This document shows, piece after piece, positions 1-6,018 of a stretch of DNA of 7,070 nt. Location of the stretch: NCBI GenBank assembly GCA_029059965.1, contig JAIDUY010000486.1, positions 1 to 7,070 on the forward strand, read 5' to 3'. Source of the DNA: Muribaculaceae bacterium (GTDB lineage Bacteria; Bacteroidota; Bacteroidia; Bacteroidales; Muribaculaceae). The position numbers and the translations under genes were made by a program. Numbering within the stretch: the first letter of the stretch is position 1; the number at the start of each line of letters is the position of its first letter. The notes beneath the pieces are model-generated. The model was not told where the DNA came from and did no database searches. It saw only the letters and a list, made by a program, of their open reading frames with translations.

Positions 1-134
1 CTCCTTCATCACAAGACAAAAATCACTCAGAGATATGCGACCCCAGCATTAACAAATATTGGGGAACCGGCTCTAAACCAAGGCGGCGACTGTGTTGTTG
101 TATAGTCAAAGTTTCAACTATTATTCGCTGCACT
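1..134. other. AT-richer leader region upstream of the DUF2156 gene, no gene recognised
   Basis: This stretch is about 43% GC by hand count, clearly lower than the GC-rich genes that follow. No convincing coding frame, tRNA or rRNA is visible. It presumably carries the promoter and 5' leader of the plus-strand gene that starts at 135. No clean match to the Bacteroidota promoter consensus (TTTG at about -33 and TAnnTTTG at about -7) was found. A TATAGT hexamer at 101-106 has no convincing partner box upstream. Two weak inverted repeats are visible. One is CCCCA (41-45) with TGGGG (60-64), a 5-bp stem with a 14-base loop. The other is TAGT (103-106) with ACTA (117-120), an imperfect palindrome. 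Neither is followed by a U-run, so neither is called a terminator. The left end is cut by the window edge, so part of it could belong to a neighbouring element. Confidence 0.4.
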
Positions 135-1079
135 ATGAAGTCACAGACAAAGCCTGAAGTAATTACAGTCGACAAGTATTGTCCGCTTTCTTTCAAACCC
201 TTGACTATCGATGCCATCCCCGAGGTCCGCAAAATTGTCGCACGTTCTCCGTACAGGACGTGCGATTATTCGGTCGGAGGACTGTTCATGTGGGTCGACT
301 GGTTCAACTACGAATACTGTATCTACCGCGACACACTATTCATACGCGGGCTCGACGAGCGCGACCGCCGCCGCCCGTCTTTTGCTGTGCCGATGGGAGC
401 GATGTCGGTTCAGGAATCCGTCGCCTTGCTCAAGGATTACTGTGCCTCGCACAATTGCGGGCTTCTCATGTCGGCTGTGCCGCAGGAAGCCATCGACAGC
501 CTGCTGGGTGCCGGTGCCGTCAGGATAGAACGTCTTGAATGTTGGGGTGACTACCTCTACGGAGCATCGGACCTGGCAGAACTGGTCGGAAAGGCGTACA
601 ACAAGAAGCGCAACCACGTCAACCGATTCATGGCCGACAATCCCGGCTACGTGCTCGAGCCGATAGGCGAGGGCAATCTCGCCGAGACGCAGGCTTTCTT
701 CGCCACCCTCGAACATGTCGAGAAGGTGGACGAGGCCGAGGCAGAGTTCGAGCGCATGCAGTGCGCCGACGTTCTCGCCCGCTGGAATGACTATGGTTTC
801 GAGGGCGCCGTTCTGCGCGACGGAAGCGGGGCGGTGGTGGCCTTCACGGCTGCCGAGGCCATAGGCGACACCTTAATCATACACATCGAGAAGATGGACC
901 ATAATGTTCCCGGTGCCGGCGAGACCATCAACAAGCTCTTTGCCGAGTACATGACCTCGCGCCATCCCGAAATACGCTACATCAACCGCGAGGACGATGC
1001 GGGCGACCCGGGACTGCGTCGCGCCAAGGAGTCGTACCACCCCCTGCGCGTGCTCGAAAAATTCAACGTCGAGTTCTAA
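135..1079 (+). CDS. DUF2156 / phosphatidylglycerol lysyltransferase C-terminal-like protein
   Basis: A 314-residue soluble protein with no signal peptide or membrane segment. It resembles the stand-alone DUF2156 (LPG_synthase_C) proteins common in Bacteroidales, which have a tandem GNAT-like fold and are related to the catalytic half of MprF. Visible family motifs are the basic block KKRNHVNRF (157-165), the segment IHIEKMDHNVPGAGETINK (249-267), and YINREDD (282-288) leading to GLRRAK (293-298) and SYHP (300-303). MprF transfers lysine from Lys-tRNA to phosphatidylglycerol, but this protein lacks the N-terminal flippase domain. Its actual substrate is unknown: an aminoacyl or other acyl transfer is an inference from fold only. 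The ATG at 135 is the first in-frame start. It has no good Shine-Dalgarno sequence, and about 17 residues precede the recognisable core, so a slightly later start is possible. Its TAA stop overlaps the stop of the opposing NeuB-family gene. Confidence 0.85.
   Translation: MKSQTKPEVITVDKYCPLSFKPLTIDAIPEVRKIVARSPYRTCDYSVGGLFMWVDWFNYEYCIYRDTLFIRGLDERDRRRPSFAVPMGAMSVQESVALLKDYCASHNCGLLMSAVPQEAIDSLLGAGAVRIERLECWGDYLYGASDLAELVGKAYNKKRNHVNRFMADNPGYVLEPIGEGNLAETQAFFATLEHVEKVDEAEAEFERMQCADVLARWNDYGFEGAVLRDGSGAVVAFTAAEAIGDTLIIHIEKMDHNVPGAGETINKLFAEYMTSRHPEIRYINREDDAGDPGLRRAKESYHPLRVLEKFNVEF
1076..1079. other. Tail-to-tail stop-codon overlap (CTAA) of convergent genes
   Basis: The plus-strand DUF2156 gene ends with TAA at 1077-1079, and the minus-strand NeuB-family gene ends with TAG, read as CTA at 1076-1078. 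The two coding regions share 4 bases. There is no spacer and no clear intrinsic terminator. The nearest candidate stem, CGAAA (1055-1059) with TTTCG (1081-1085), is only 5 bp with a 21-base loop. Transcripts from both sides must therefore run into the opposing gene unless Rho or RNA processing stops them. Confidence 0.8.
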
Positions 1080-2077
1080 ATTTCGATTAGTTCGTCGGCG
1101 GCGAAGTCGCGGCCGGCTTTGCGTCCTATTACGCTGTCCCACAACATAGGCGATATGCCGTTGCCGGGGCGCTTGACCGTGAGATTGTCTTCGGTGAGGA
1201 TTTCGCCGGCAGCTATGGGGCGCGCAGCTATGATGCTTTTGCGGGCGACTTCAATATTGGATTTTTCGGCATCGGCCACTTCTTTGGTTCCGTTTCCGAG
1301 CATGGCCTCGATGCGGCGCGTCTCGCGCACAAGTGCTGCGAGTTCGTCGGGTTCGAGGGATGCCTTGTGGTCGGGGCCCGGCAGGTTGCGGTCGAGGGTG
1401 AAGTGCTTCTCTACGACGGCGGCACCGCGTGCCACGGCTGCGAGCGTTGCCGTGATGCCCACCGTATGGTCGCTGTAGCCGACGGCGGCGCACCCGAGGG
1501 TGGCGAGCGAGTCCATGGCCTTGAGATTGCCCGAGGCGTCTGGGGCGGGGTACTGCGTGGTGCAGTGCAGCAGCGTCACGAGGCTGCGGGGTGTCCCGGC
1601 ATCCTCGAGAATCCGGACGGCGGCCTCGACTTCGTCGAGTGTGGCCATGCCCGTGCTCATGACAACGGGCTCGCCCTTGGCTCCTATCTTGCGCAGATAG
1701 GGCAGATTGGTTATTTCGCCCGAAGGTATCTTCCAGAAATCCATGCCGAGGGGAGCGAGGCAGTCTATGCTGACGAGGTCGAAGGGCGTGCTAACGAAGC
1801 CGATGCCGACGCGGTCGCACTCGGCCTTGAGGCGCTCGTAGTCGGACAGCGGCAGATGGATGGCGCGGCACATCTCGAGCTGGCTTTCGGCCTCGCCGGT
1901 CGTATCTTTCTGATATTCGGCCTTGGGTGCGCAGGCGGCTATGACAAGCTCGGGAACGGCAGTCTGGAATTTGACGTAGTCGGCGCCGGCTTCTTTGGCC
2001 GCGCGTACCATGCGGCAGGCCATGCCGTAGTCGCCGTTGTGGTTCACGCCGGCTTCGGCTATGATAATCGTCTTCAT
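1076..2077 (-). CDS. neuB: N-acetylneuraminate/legionaminate synthase (NeuB/LegI family)
   Basis: A 333-residue cytoplasmic enzyme of the family that condenses phosphoenolpyruvate with a six-carbon amino sugar to make a nine-carbon nonulosonic acid. The substrate is ManNAc for sialic acid or 2,4-diacetamido-2,4,6-trideoxymannose for legionaminic acid. The TIM barrel covers about residues 1-260 and starts with AEAGVNHNG (7-15). Candidate metal-binding histidines are H204 in YSDHT and H225 in EKHFTLD, matching the pair known in Neisseria NeuB. GPDHKAS (234-240) is also typical. A C-terminal SAF/antifreeze-like domain (about 278-333) carries ARKSII and KRPGNGISP (302-310). Length is close to E. 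coli K1 NeuB, which it resembles motif by motif. The neighbouring legB favours legionaminate over sialate, but sequence alone does not settle this. The ATG start overlaps the previous gene's TGA as ATGA (2074-2077). It is the last gene of the operon. Confidence 0.93.
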   Translation of the reverse strand: MKTIIIAEAGVNHNGDYGMACRMVRAAKEAGADYVKFQTAVPELVIAACAPKAEYQKDTTGEAESQLEMCRAIHLPLSDYERLKAECDRVGIGFVSTPFDLVSIDCLAPLGMDFWKIPSGEITNLPYLRKIGAKGEPVVMSTGMATLDEVEAAVRILEDAGTPRSLVTLLHCTTQYPAPDASGNLKAMDSLATLGCAAVGYSDHTVGITATLAAVARGAAVVEKHFTLDRNLPGPDHKASLEPDELAALVRETRRIEAMLGNGTKEVADAEKSNIEVARKSIIAARPIAAGEILTEDNLTVKRPGNGISPMLWDSVIGRKAGRDFAADELIEI

Positions 2078-3036
2078 TGCTTGGAATCGTTGAGGTCGAA
2101 AACTACATCCGCAAGGTAGCGTGCCGTCAGCACTCCGGGGCGTGCCTGAGTGGCACTACATTCATTGCCGAGGGCGTCGTCCACGATAAGGCCGGGGATG
2201 TCGGCGCCGGCATGGACGGAGCAGACAGCACCGCCGCCAAGACGGGGATTGACTTCCATGACCATGAGGCGTCCGTCGTCGAGGTCGCGGATGAGCTGCA
2301 CGGTCACGGCTCCGCGGAGTCCGGTGGCGGCAAGCGTGCGGCGTGCGAGGGCGACTGCCTCGGGGTCGTCGACAGTGACGGTGCGGACTGCCTCGCCGCC
2401 GCTGACTTCAAGGCGTTCGCGCGGGCTGACGGCCAGCACCTGCCCGCTGCGGGCGCCGACGTAGCAGTCGACCGTGATTTCGCTGCGGCGGTCGATGCGC
2501 TCCTGGATGAGGTAGCGCTCGCCCTGGCTCTGAATCTCGTACAGCTTTTGCAAGGTGTTGATAATGACGATACCCTGCGATGCGGAGCCATAGCGCGGCT
2601 TGGCTATCAGGCGCAGACAGGGGTCTCCGGCACGGTAGGTGGAGGGTATGGGCAGGCCGGCACGCTCGAAAGTCTCGGCGGCGGCGACTTTGTCGAACAT
2701 ACGTTCGGCGACGGCACGCTCGGCCACAGGAGCGAAGACTGCGCCACCTACGCGTCGGCAGTACTCGGCGGCTATGCCGACGGCAGGGTCGACGAAAGGT
2801 ATGATAACGTCGATGCCGAGGCTGTCGACGGTGCGGTCGATGTCATCGTAGATTCCCGGGTCGGACCAGCGAAGGCCTTCGACCACATTGCCGACGCAGG
2901 CGAGCGGGCAGCGTGTGTCGAGTTCGTAGCCGTATATGCGTGCCTCGATGCCGCGCGCACGGCAGGCATCGATTATCATCTGAGCCATGGCGACGCGCTT
3001 GGCGCCGCCGAGGAAGAGGAAGCTGAGGGTTTTCAT
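2074..3036 (-). CDS. ATP-grasp ligase, carbamoyl-phosphate-synthase-large-chain-like
   Basis: A 320-residue cytoplasmic protein of the CarB-like ATP-grasp group. These enzymes use ATP to activate a carboxylate as an acyl-phosphate and join it to an amine or thiol. The N-terminal Rossmann-like pre-ATP-grasp domain (about 1-110) starts with SFLFLGGAKRV. The ATP-binding region includes K146 in IAKPRYGSASQG (144-155), QERIDRRSEITVD (178-190), SPRERLEV (204-211) and the metal/nucleotide motif VMEVNPRLGGG (259-269, with E261 and N263). The catalytic set looks complete. The chosen start is ATG at 3036, which gives the family N-terminus and overlaps the legB stop as ATGA. The frame stays open upstream to 3174, but those 46 codons are arginine-rich shadow sequence inside legB. 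Its position between legB and the NeuB-family gene suggests a role in the same sugar pathway, for example attaching an amino acid or other acyl group. Substrate unknown. Confidence 0.85.
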   Translation of the reverse strand: MKTLSFLFLGGAKRVAMAQMIIDACRARGIEARIYGYELDTRCPLACVGNVVEGLRWSDPGIYDDIDRTVDSLGIDVIIPFVDPAVGIAAEYCRRVGGAVFAPVAERAVAERMFDKVAAAETFERAGLPIPSTYRAGDPCLRLIAKPRYGSASQGIVIINTLQKLYEIQSQGERYLIQERIDRRSEITVDCYVGARSGQVLAVSPRERLEVSGGEAVRTVTVDDPEAVALARRTLAATGLRGAVTVQLIRDLDDGRLMVMEVNPRLGGGAVCSVHAGADIPGLIVDDALGNECSATQARPGVLTARYLADVVFDLNDSKQ

Positions 3037-4031
3037 CGGTTGTAGATGTCTGTTTTGTAGCGCGAGAGATTGTCGCCTGCGGTGAACCATTCGACGGTGC
3101 GACGCAGACCCTCGTCGAAGCTGACCTGCGGGCGCCAGTCGGTGAGACTCGTGATGAGGGAATTGTCGCCGCACAGGCGCTCCACCTCGCTCTTGGCCGG
3201 ACGCAGGCGCTGCGGGTCGGTAACAATCTCGATTTCAGCGCCCATCACCCGCGCGATGGCGGCGGCGGTGTCGCCCATGGAAATCTCGGTGCCTGTGGCT
3301 ATGTTGATTTCGCGGCCTTCGAGACCGTCAGTCTCCGCTAAGGCTATGAAGCCGCGTGCCGTGTCGGCCACATAGTTGAAGTCGCGTGTCGGCCTGAGGT
3401 CGCCGAGCATAATCTCCTTCTTTCCTGCGGCAATCTGGGTGATGACAGTCGGGATGAAGGCGCGGGCGCTCTGACGCGGGCCGTAGGTATTGAACGGACG
3501 GGCTATGGTGACTGGCAGGTCGAAAGCGTTGTAGAAACTCAGAGCCATGGCGTCGGCGGCAATCTTCGTCGCCGAGTATGGCGACTGCGGCTGGCGCGGA
3601 TGAGTCTCGGGGATGGGTACCTGACGGGCGGTGCCGTAGACCTCGCTTGTCGAGGTGACTATGATGCGGCGCACGGCAGCGGCACGGGCGCCCTGCAGAA
3701 TGTTCAGCGTGCCCTTGACGTTGGTGTCGACGTAGCTGTCGGGGGCGGAGTAGCTGTAGGGAATGGCGATGAGCGCCGCGAGGTGGAACACCGTGTCGAT
3801 GCCCTCGCATATCTCGCGGCAGAAGTCCGGGTCGCGGACATCGCCGCAGACAACCTCGAGGCCCGGGCGCGAGCCAACGGCATCGAGCCAGCCCCAGCTG
3901 TTGAAGGAATTGTATTGCGCCAGCGCGCGTACTTTATATCCGTTGGCGAGAAGCTCCTCGGTGAGGTGCGAGCCGATGAAACCGTCGGCACCCGTGACAA
4001 GAGCTGTCCTGCCTGATTTGTCGTTTACCAT
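3033..4031 (-). CDS. legB: NAD-dependent nucleotide-sugar 4,6-dehydratase, LegB type
   Basis: A 332-residue extended SDR enzyme. LegB converts UDP- or GDP-N-acetylglucosamine (GDP-linked in the Campylobacter legionaminate pathway) to the 4-keto-6-deoxy sugar, the first committed step to legionaminic acid. Visible features are the NAD-binding glycine motif TGADGFIG (13-20), the LegB-subfamily signature YNSFNSWGWLD (40-50), and the strand STSEVYG (127-133). The catalytic Y152 and K156 lie in SPYSATK, and ARPFNTYGPRQ (177-187) and LRPTRDFNYVAD (212-223) follow. The YNSFNSWGWLD signature separates it from GalE, RmlB and GDP-mannose dehydratases. It starts with an ATG that overlaps the preceding lipoprotein stop by 7 bases (ATGGTAA, 4025-4031) and ends in an ATGA overlap with the ATP-grasp gene. 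The partner aminotransferase (LegC) normally found next to it is absent from the window. Confidence 0.92.
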   Translation of the reverse strand: MVNDKSGRTALVTGADGFIGSHLTEELLANGYKVRALAQYNSFNSWGWLDAVGSRPGLEVVCGDVRDPDFCREICEGIDTVFHLAALIAIPYSYSAPDSYVDTNVKGTLNILQGARAAAVRRIIVTSTSEVYGTARQVPIPETHPRQPQSPYSATKIAADAMALSFYNAFDLPVTIARPFNTYGPRQSARAFIPTVITQIAAGKKEIMLGDLRPTRDFNYVADTARGFIALAETDGLEGREINIATGTEISMGDTAAAIARVMGAEIEIVTDPQRLRPAKSEVERLCGDNSLITSLTDWRPQVSFDEGLRRTVEWFTAGDNLSRYKTDIYNR

Positions 4032-4486
4032 GTTTTGCTGAATTTATAGATGTAGACACCGTTCCCGGGCGCAGAGTAGGTCAGCACGAGACGGTTCTTG
4101 GGCGAGTCGGCAACGGAGAGGTCGAACACACCCGAGGAGGGGAAACCGAGCCATTCGGGGGCGGCATAGATGCCTGTACCTTCGGGCACGGCATCGCTGC
4201 TGTATGTGAATGTCAGGCGCATGATATTGTCGGGCAGCTCGCTGAAAGTGCCGTAACGCTTGGAGTACTCGTGGTTGCCGTGACTCAGTGTCACCATTAT
4301 TATATCGCCTTGAAAGCTCCAGAAAGTCTCGGTGCCTTCGGGCAGGACGAGAGGAGCGCCGTCGAGGGTGGCCTCGTCGAGCACCCACGAGCCGAACAGA
4401 CGGCCTATGTTGCCGTTATTCTGGGTGCATCCTGCCGCCATTATCGCTATCGAGATGATAGCCAGGTATATGCGAAGCTGTTTCAT
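4025..4486 (-). CDS. Small lipocalin-like lipoprotein
   Basis: A 153-residue lipoprotein precursor. Residues 1-19 form a signal peptide with basic K2 and R5, a hydrophobic core, and an AAGC lipobox. The expected lipidated cysteine is C20. Position -3 is alanine rather than the usual leucine, so the box is acceptable but not ideal. The mature N-terminus (CTQNNGNIG) lacks the acidic residues that mark surface-exported lipoproteins in Bacteroidota, so a periplasm-facing location is more likely. The mature part is rich in alternating beta-strand sequence and opens with FGSWVL (31-36), a GxW motif as in Bacteroides lipocalin-like (DUF4847-type) proteins. Ligand and function are unknown. It is coupled to the wzi-like gene upstream (ATGA, 4483-4486) and to legB downstream, which suggests an accessory role in the surface-polysaccharide pathway. 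The stretch AAAAAGAAAGACAG just before the ATG is the only moderately purine-rich, RBS-like leader in the operon. Confidence 0.78.
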   Translation of the reverse strand: MKQLRIYLAIISIAIMAAGCTQNNGNIGRLFGSWVLDEATLDGAPLVLPEGTETFWSFQGDIIMVTLSHGNHEYSKRYGTFSELPDNIMRLTFTYSSDAVPEGTGIYAAPEWLGFPSSGVFDLSVADSPKNRLVLTYSAPGNGVYIYKFSKTW

Positions 4487-6018
4487 CTGTCTTTCTTTTT
4501 GCCGATGGACAATATGCCCGAGTAGGACACCGCAATGCAGGCGCCGAAGTTGTTGCCGCGCAGCTCGCCGTGGTCGTAGGCCACCTGAGCCTTGAGCTCA
4601 AGCCCGTCGAGAATGTCGGCAGGCCGCCATATGCCTTCGGCCATCGCGGAAGTGTCGTGCAGCTTGCGGGGTGCGGGGAAGCGGCCCTCGCCACCGGCTT
4701 TCTGATATGAAAGCATCGCGCGCCAGCGCCACTGGCCTCCTATCGAACCGCGGGCCGCGGCATGGAAACCGCGCGCACGGTTGTGGGCGAAGGCGGCATA
4801 GCCGTCGGTGTTATACATCGGCGACAGCAGGAAGGGCGTGCCGATAGCCATGCCGTAGTTGGCGTAAGGACCGTAAAATTCGTTGTTGAAATAGTTGTCG
4901 CCGCCGTTGGCCTCGCTGCCGAGGTTGGTGCCGGGTTGGTCGGACGGCGTGAGGTGCACGGGGCCGCTCTGGTTGGTGAAGTCGAGGTATTCCACGACGA
5001 TGCTCTCGACGATGCCTCGCCGTCCGAAATCGTACTGCAGGCCCCACAGACCGTCCCAGCCGTTGCGGCGTCCGATGCCGGAACCATCTTCCCACGGCCA
5101 CTCGAAGTATGCGCTCAGGCGCGAGCCGTCGGCGAATGCATAGCGGGCCTTGAAGTCCCACGAGCCCAGCGAACTGCCCTTGTAGTAGCCCTCACCCGAG
5201 CCTTCGGAGGGGAAGAACATGTCCCAAAGGTCGCGGACTTGGAACCCGCGGTTCTCGGTGAGTTCGTGCCTTCCGTAGCGGTACCATGCGCTGCTGCCGC
5301 CGAAGAGGCCGGCGGCCTGCATGCCCACTGTCACGCTGAACGGCTGCGAGGGCTTGGTGCGGAAGTAGCAACGTTTGTAAGTATAGCACAGGTCGGAAGT
5401 CAGGACGCCTGTGTAGCGGTTGAACATACCGCGGTCGAAGCCGTCGTCGGTCATACGTCCGTACATAATCTCGCCGTCGATCTGCACCCACCCGTTGGTG
5501 AAGGGGATGTCGACAAAGTCGAGGAATCCGGCCGCCACACCGGGAATAGGGCGGGCGTTGTTGCTGCGGATGAGGTCGCCGGACGAAAGCCCGTCCTCGA
5601 CGATGCGGCCGTGCCTTTCCTTCATGCCGGCAAGCAGATAGACGGCGCGGAACTTCACCTCGCCGTATAGCTGTATAAGGCGTACGGCCGACGGCCGCAC
5701 GCTGTGTGCTGTCCACGAGGAAGTGGCGGCATCATAGCGGCCATAGGAGAAAGCGCTGTTGTAGCCGGCTATGTACTCGGCGCCGTAGCTCCAGCTGAAA
5801 CGCCTGTCGGTGTCAAGCCGGCGATGTGCCGACGCACCCTGCCAGACGCCGTTGGCGGCAGTGGCTCGCCCGTTGTCCCACGAGCCAATCATATATGGAG
5901 CGAAATCGCCGGTCGAGGCCTGTGCGCGCACATAGGCGTCGTATTCTATCCTCTCCTCGGCCACGGCTCCGAGGCAGGCCATCAGGGTGGGGACAAGAAG
6001 TATGCGTAACTTGCTCAT
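4483..6018 (-). CDS. wzi: Wzi-family capsule-assembly outer-membrane protein
   Basis: A 511-residue outer-membrane beta-barrel protein, slightly longer than E. coli Wzi (about 480 residues, an 18-stranded barrel that binds capsule at the cell surface). A Sec signal peptide is visible at about 1-20, with likely cleavage AVA|EE. The rest is rich in aromatic and glycine residues in beta-strand patterns. The family signature LSSGDLIRSNNARPIP (144-159) follows the strand LLAGMKERHGR (128-138). Other barrel-like segments include YLDFTNQSGPVHL (344-356) and NNEFYGPYANYGM (378-390). It does not end in the terminal phenylalanine usual for barrel proteins but in a basic tail, GKKKDR. The start at 6018 overlaps the stop of the upstream AAA-DUF4435 gene, and the stop overlaps the lipoprotein start, both as ATGA. 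Wzi proteins act with surface polysaccharide, in keeping with the nonulosonic-acid genes downstream. Family assignment is firm; the polysaccharide involved is inferred. Confidence 0.85.
   Translation of the reverse strand: MSKLRILLVPTLMACLGAVAEERIEYDAYVRAQASTGDFAPYMIGSWDNGRATAANGVWQGASAHRRLDTDRRFSWSYGAEYIAGYNSAFSYGRYDAATSSWTAHSVRPSAVRLIQLYGEVKFRAVYLLAGMKERHGRIVEDGLSSGDLIRSNNARPIPGVAAGFLDFVDIPFTNGWVQIDGEIMYGRMTDDGFDRGMFNRYTGVLTSDLCYTYKRCYFRTKPSQPFSVTVGMQAAGLFGGSSAWYRYGRHELTENRGFQVRDLWDMFFPSEGSGEGYYKGSSLGSWDFKARYAFADGSRLSAYFEWPWEDGSGIGRRNGWDGLWGLQYDFGRRGIVESIVVEYLDFTNQSGPVHLTPSDQPGTNLGSEANGGDNYFNNEFYGPYANYGMAIGTPFLLSPMYNTDGYAAFAHNRARGFHAAARGSIGGQWRWRAMLSYQKAGGEGRFPAPRKLHDTSAMAEGIWRPADILDGLELKAQVAYDHGELRGNNFGACIAVSYSGILSIGKKKDR

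Noticed and set aside
101..106. TATAGT as a promoter -10 box
   Set aside because: No matching upstream box at proper spacing, and it does not fit the Bacteroidota -7 consensus TAnnTTTG.
23..232. Minus-strand 69-codon frame at the left edge
   Set aside because: It overlaps the start of the DUF2156 gene on the other strand and has no recognisable domain or start signals.
1055..1085. Possible terminator hairpin CGAAA/TTTCG at the convergent junction
   Set aside because: The stem is only 5 bp, AT-rich, with a 21-base loop and no U-run on either strand.
1367..2119. Plus-strand open frame (250 codons) opposite the neuB-type gene
   Set aside because: Antisense shadow over a well-conserved NeuB-family gene; no domain recognised.
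2077..3045. Long plus-strand open frame (322 codons) opposite the ATP-grasp gene
   Set aside because: It is a shadow of GC-rich codon usage on the other strand: the minus-strand frame encodes a recognisable enzyme with intact motifs, and the plus-strand product matches nothing I recognise.
3037..3174. N-terminal extension of the ATP-grasp protein by 46 residues
   Set aside because: The extension is arginine/histidine-rich shadow sequence inside legB. The ATG at 3036 gives the family N-terminus and an ATGA overlap like the neighbouring junctions.
4762..5670. Long plus-strand open frame (302 codons) opposite wzi
   Set aside because: Low-complexity Val/Ala/Glu-rich translation typical of an antisense shadow; the minus strand encodes a clear Wzi-family barrel.
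5974..6018. Possible lipobox (LMAC, C15) in the Wzi signal peptide
   Set aside because: The hydrophobic stretch continues past C15 to a standard AVA|EE signal peptidase I site, and Wzi barrels are not normally lipoproteins.
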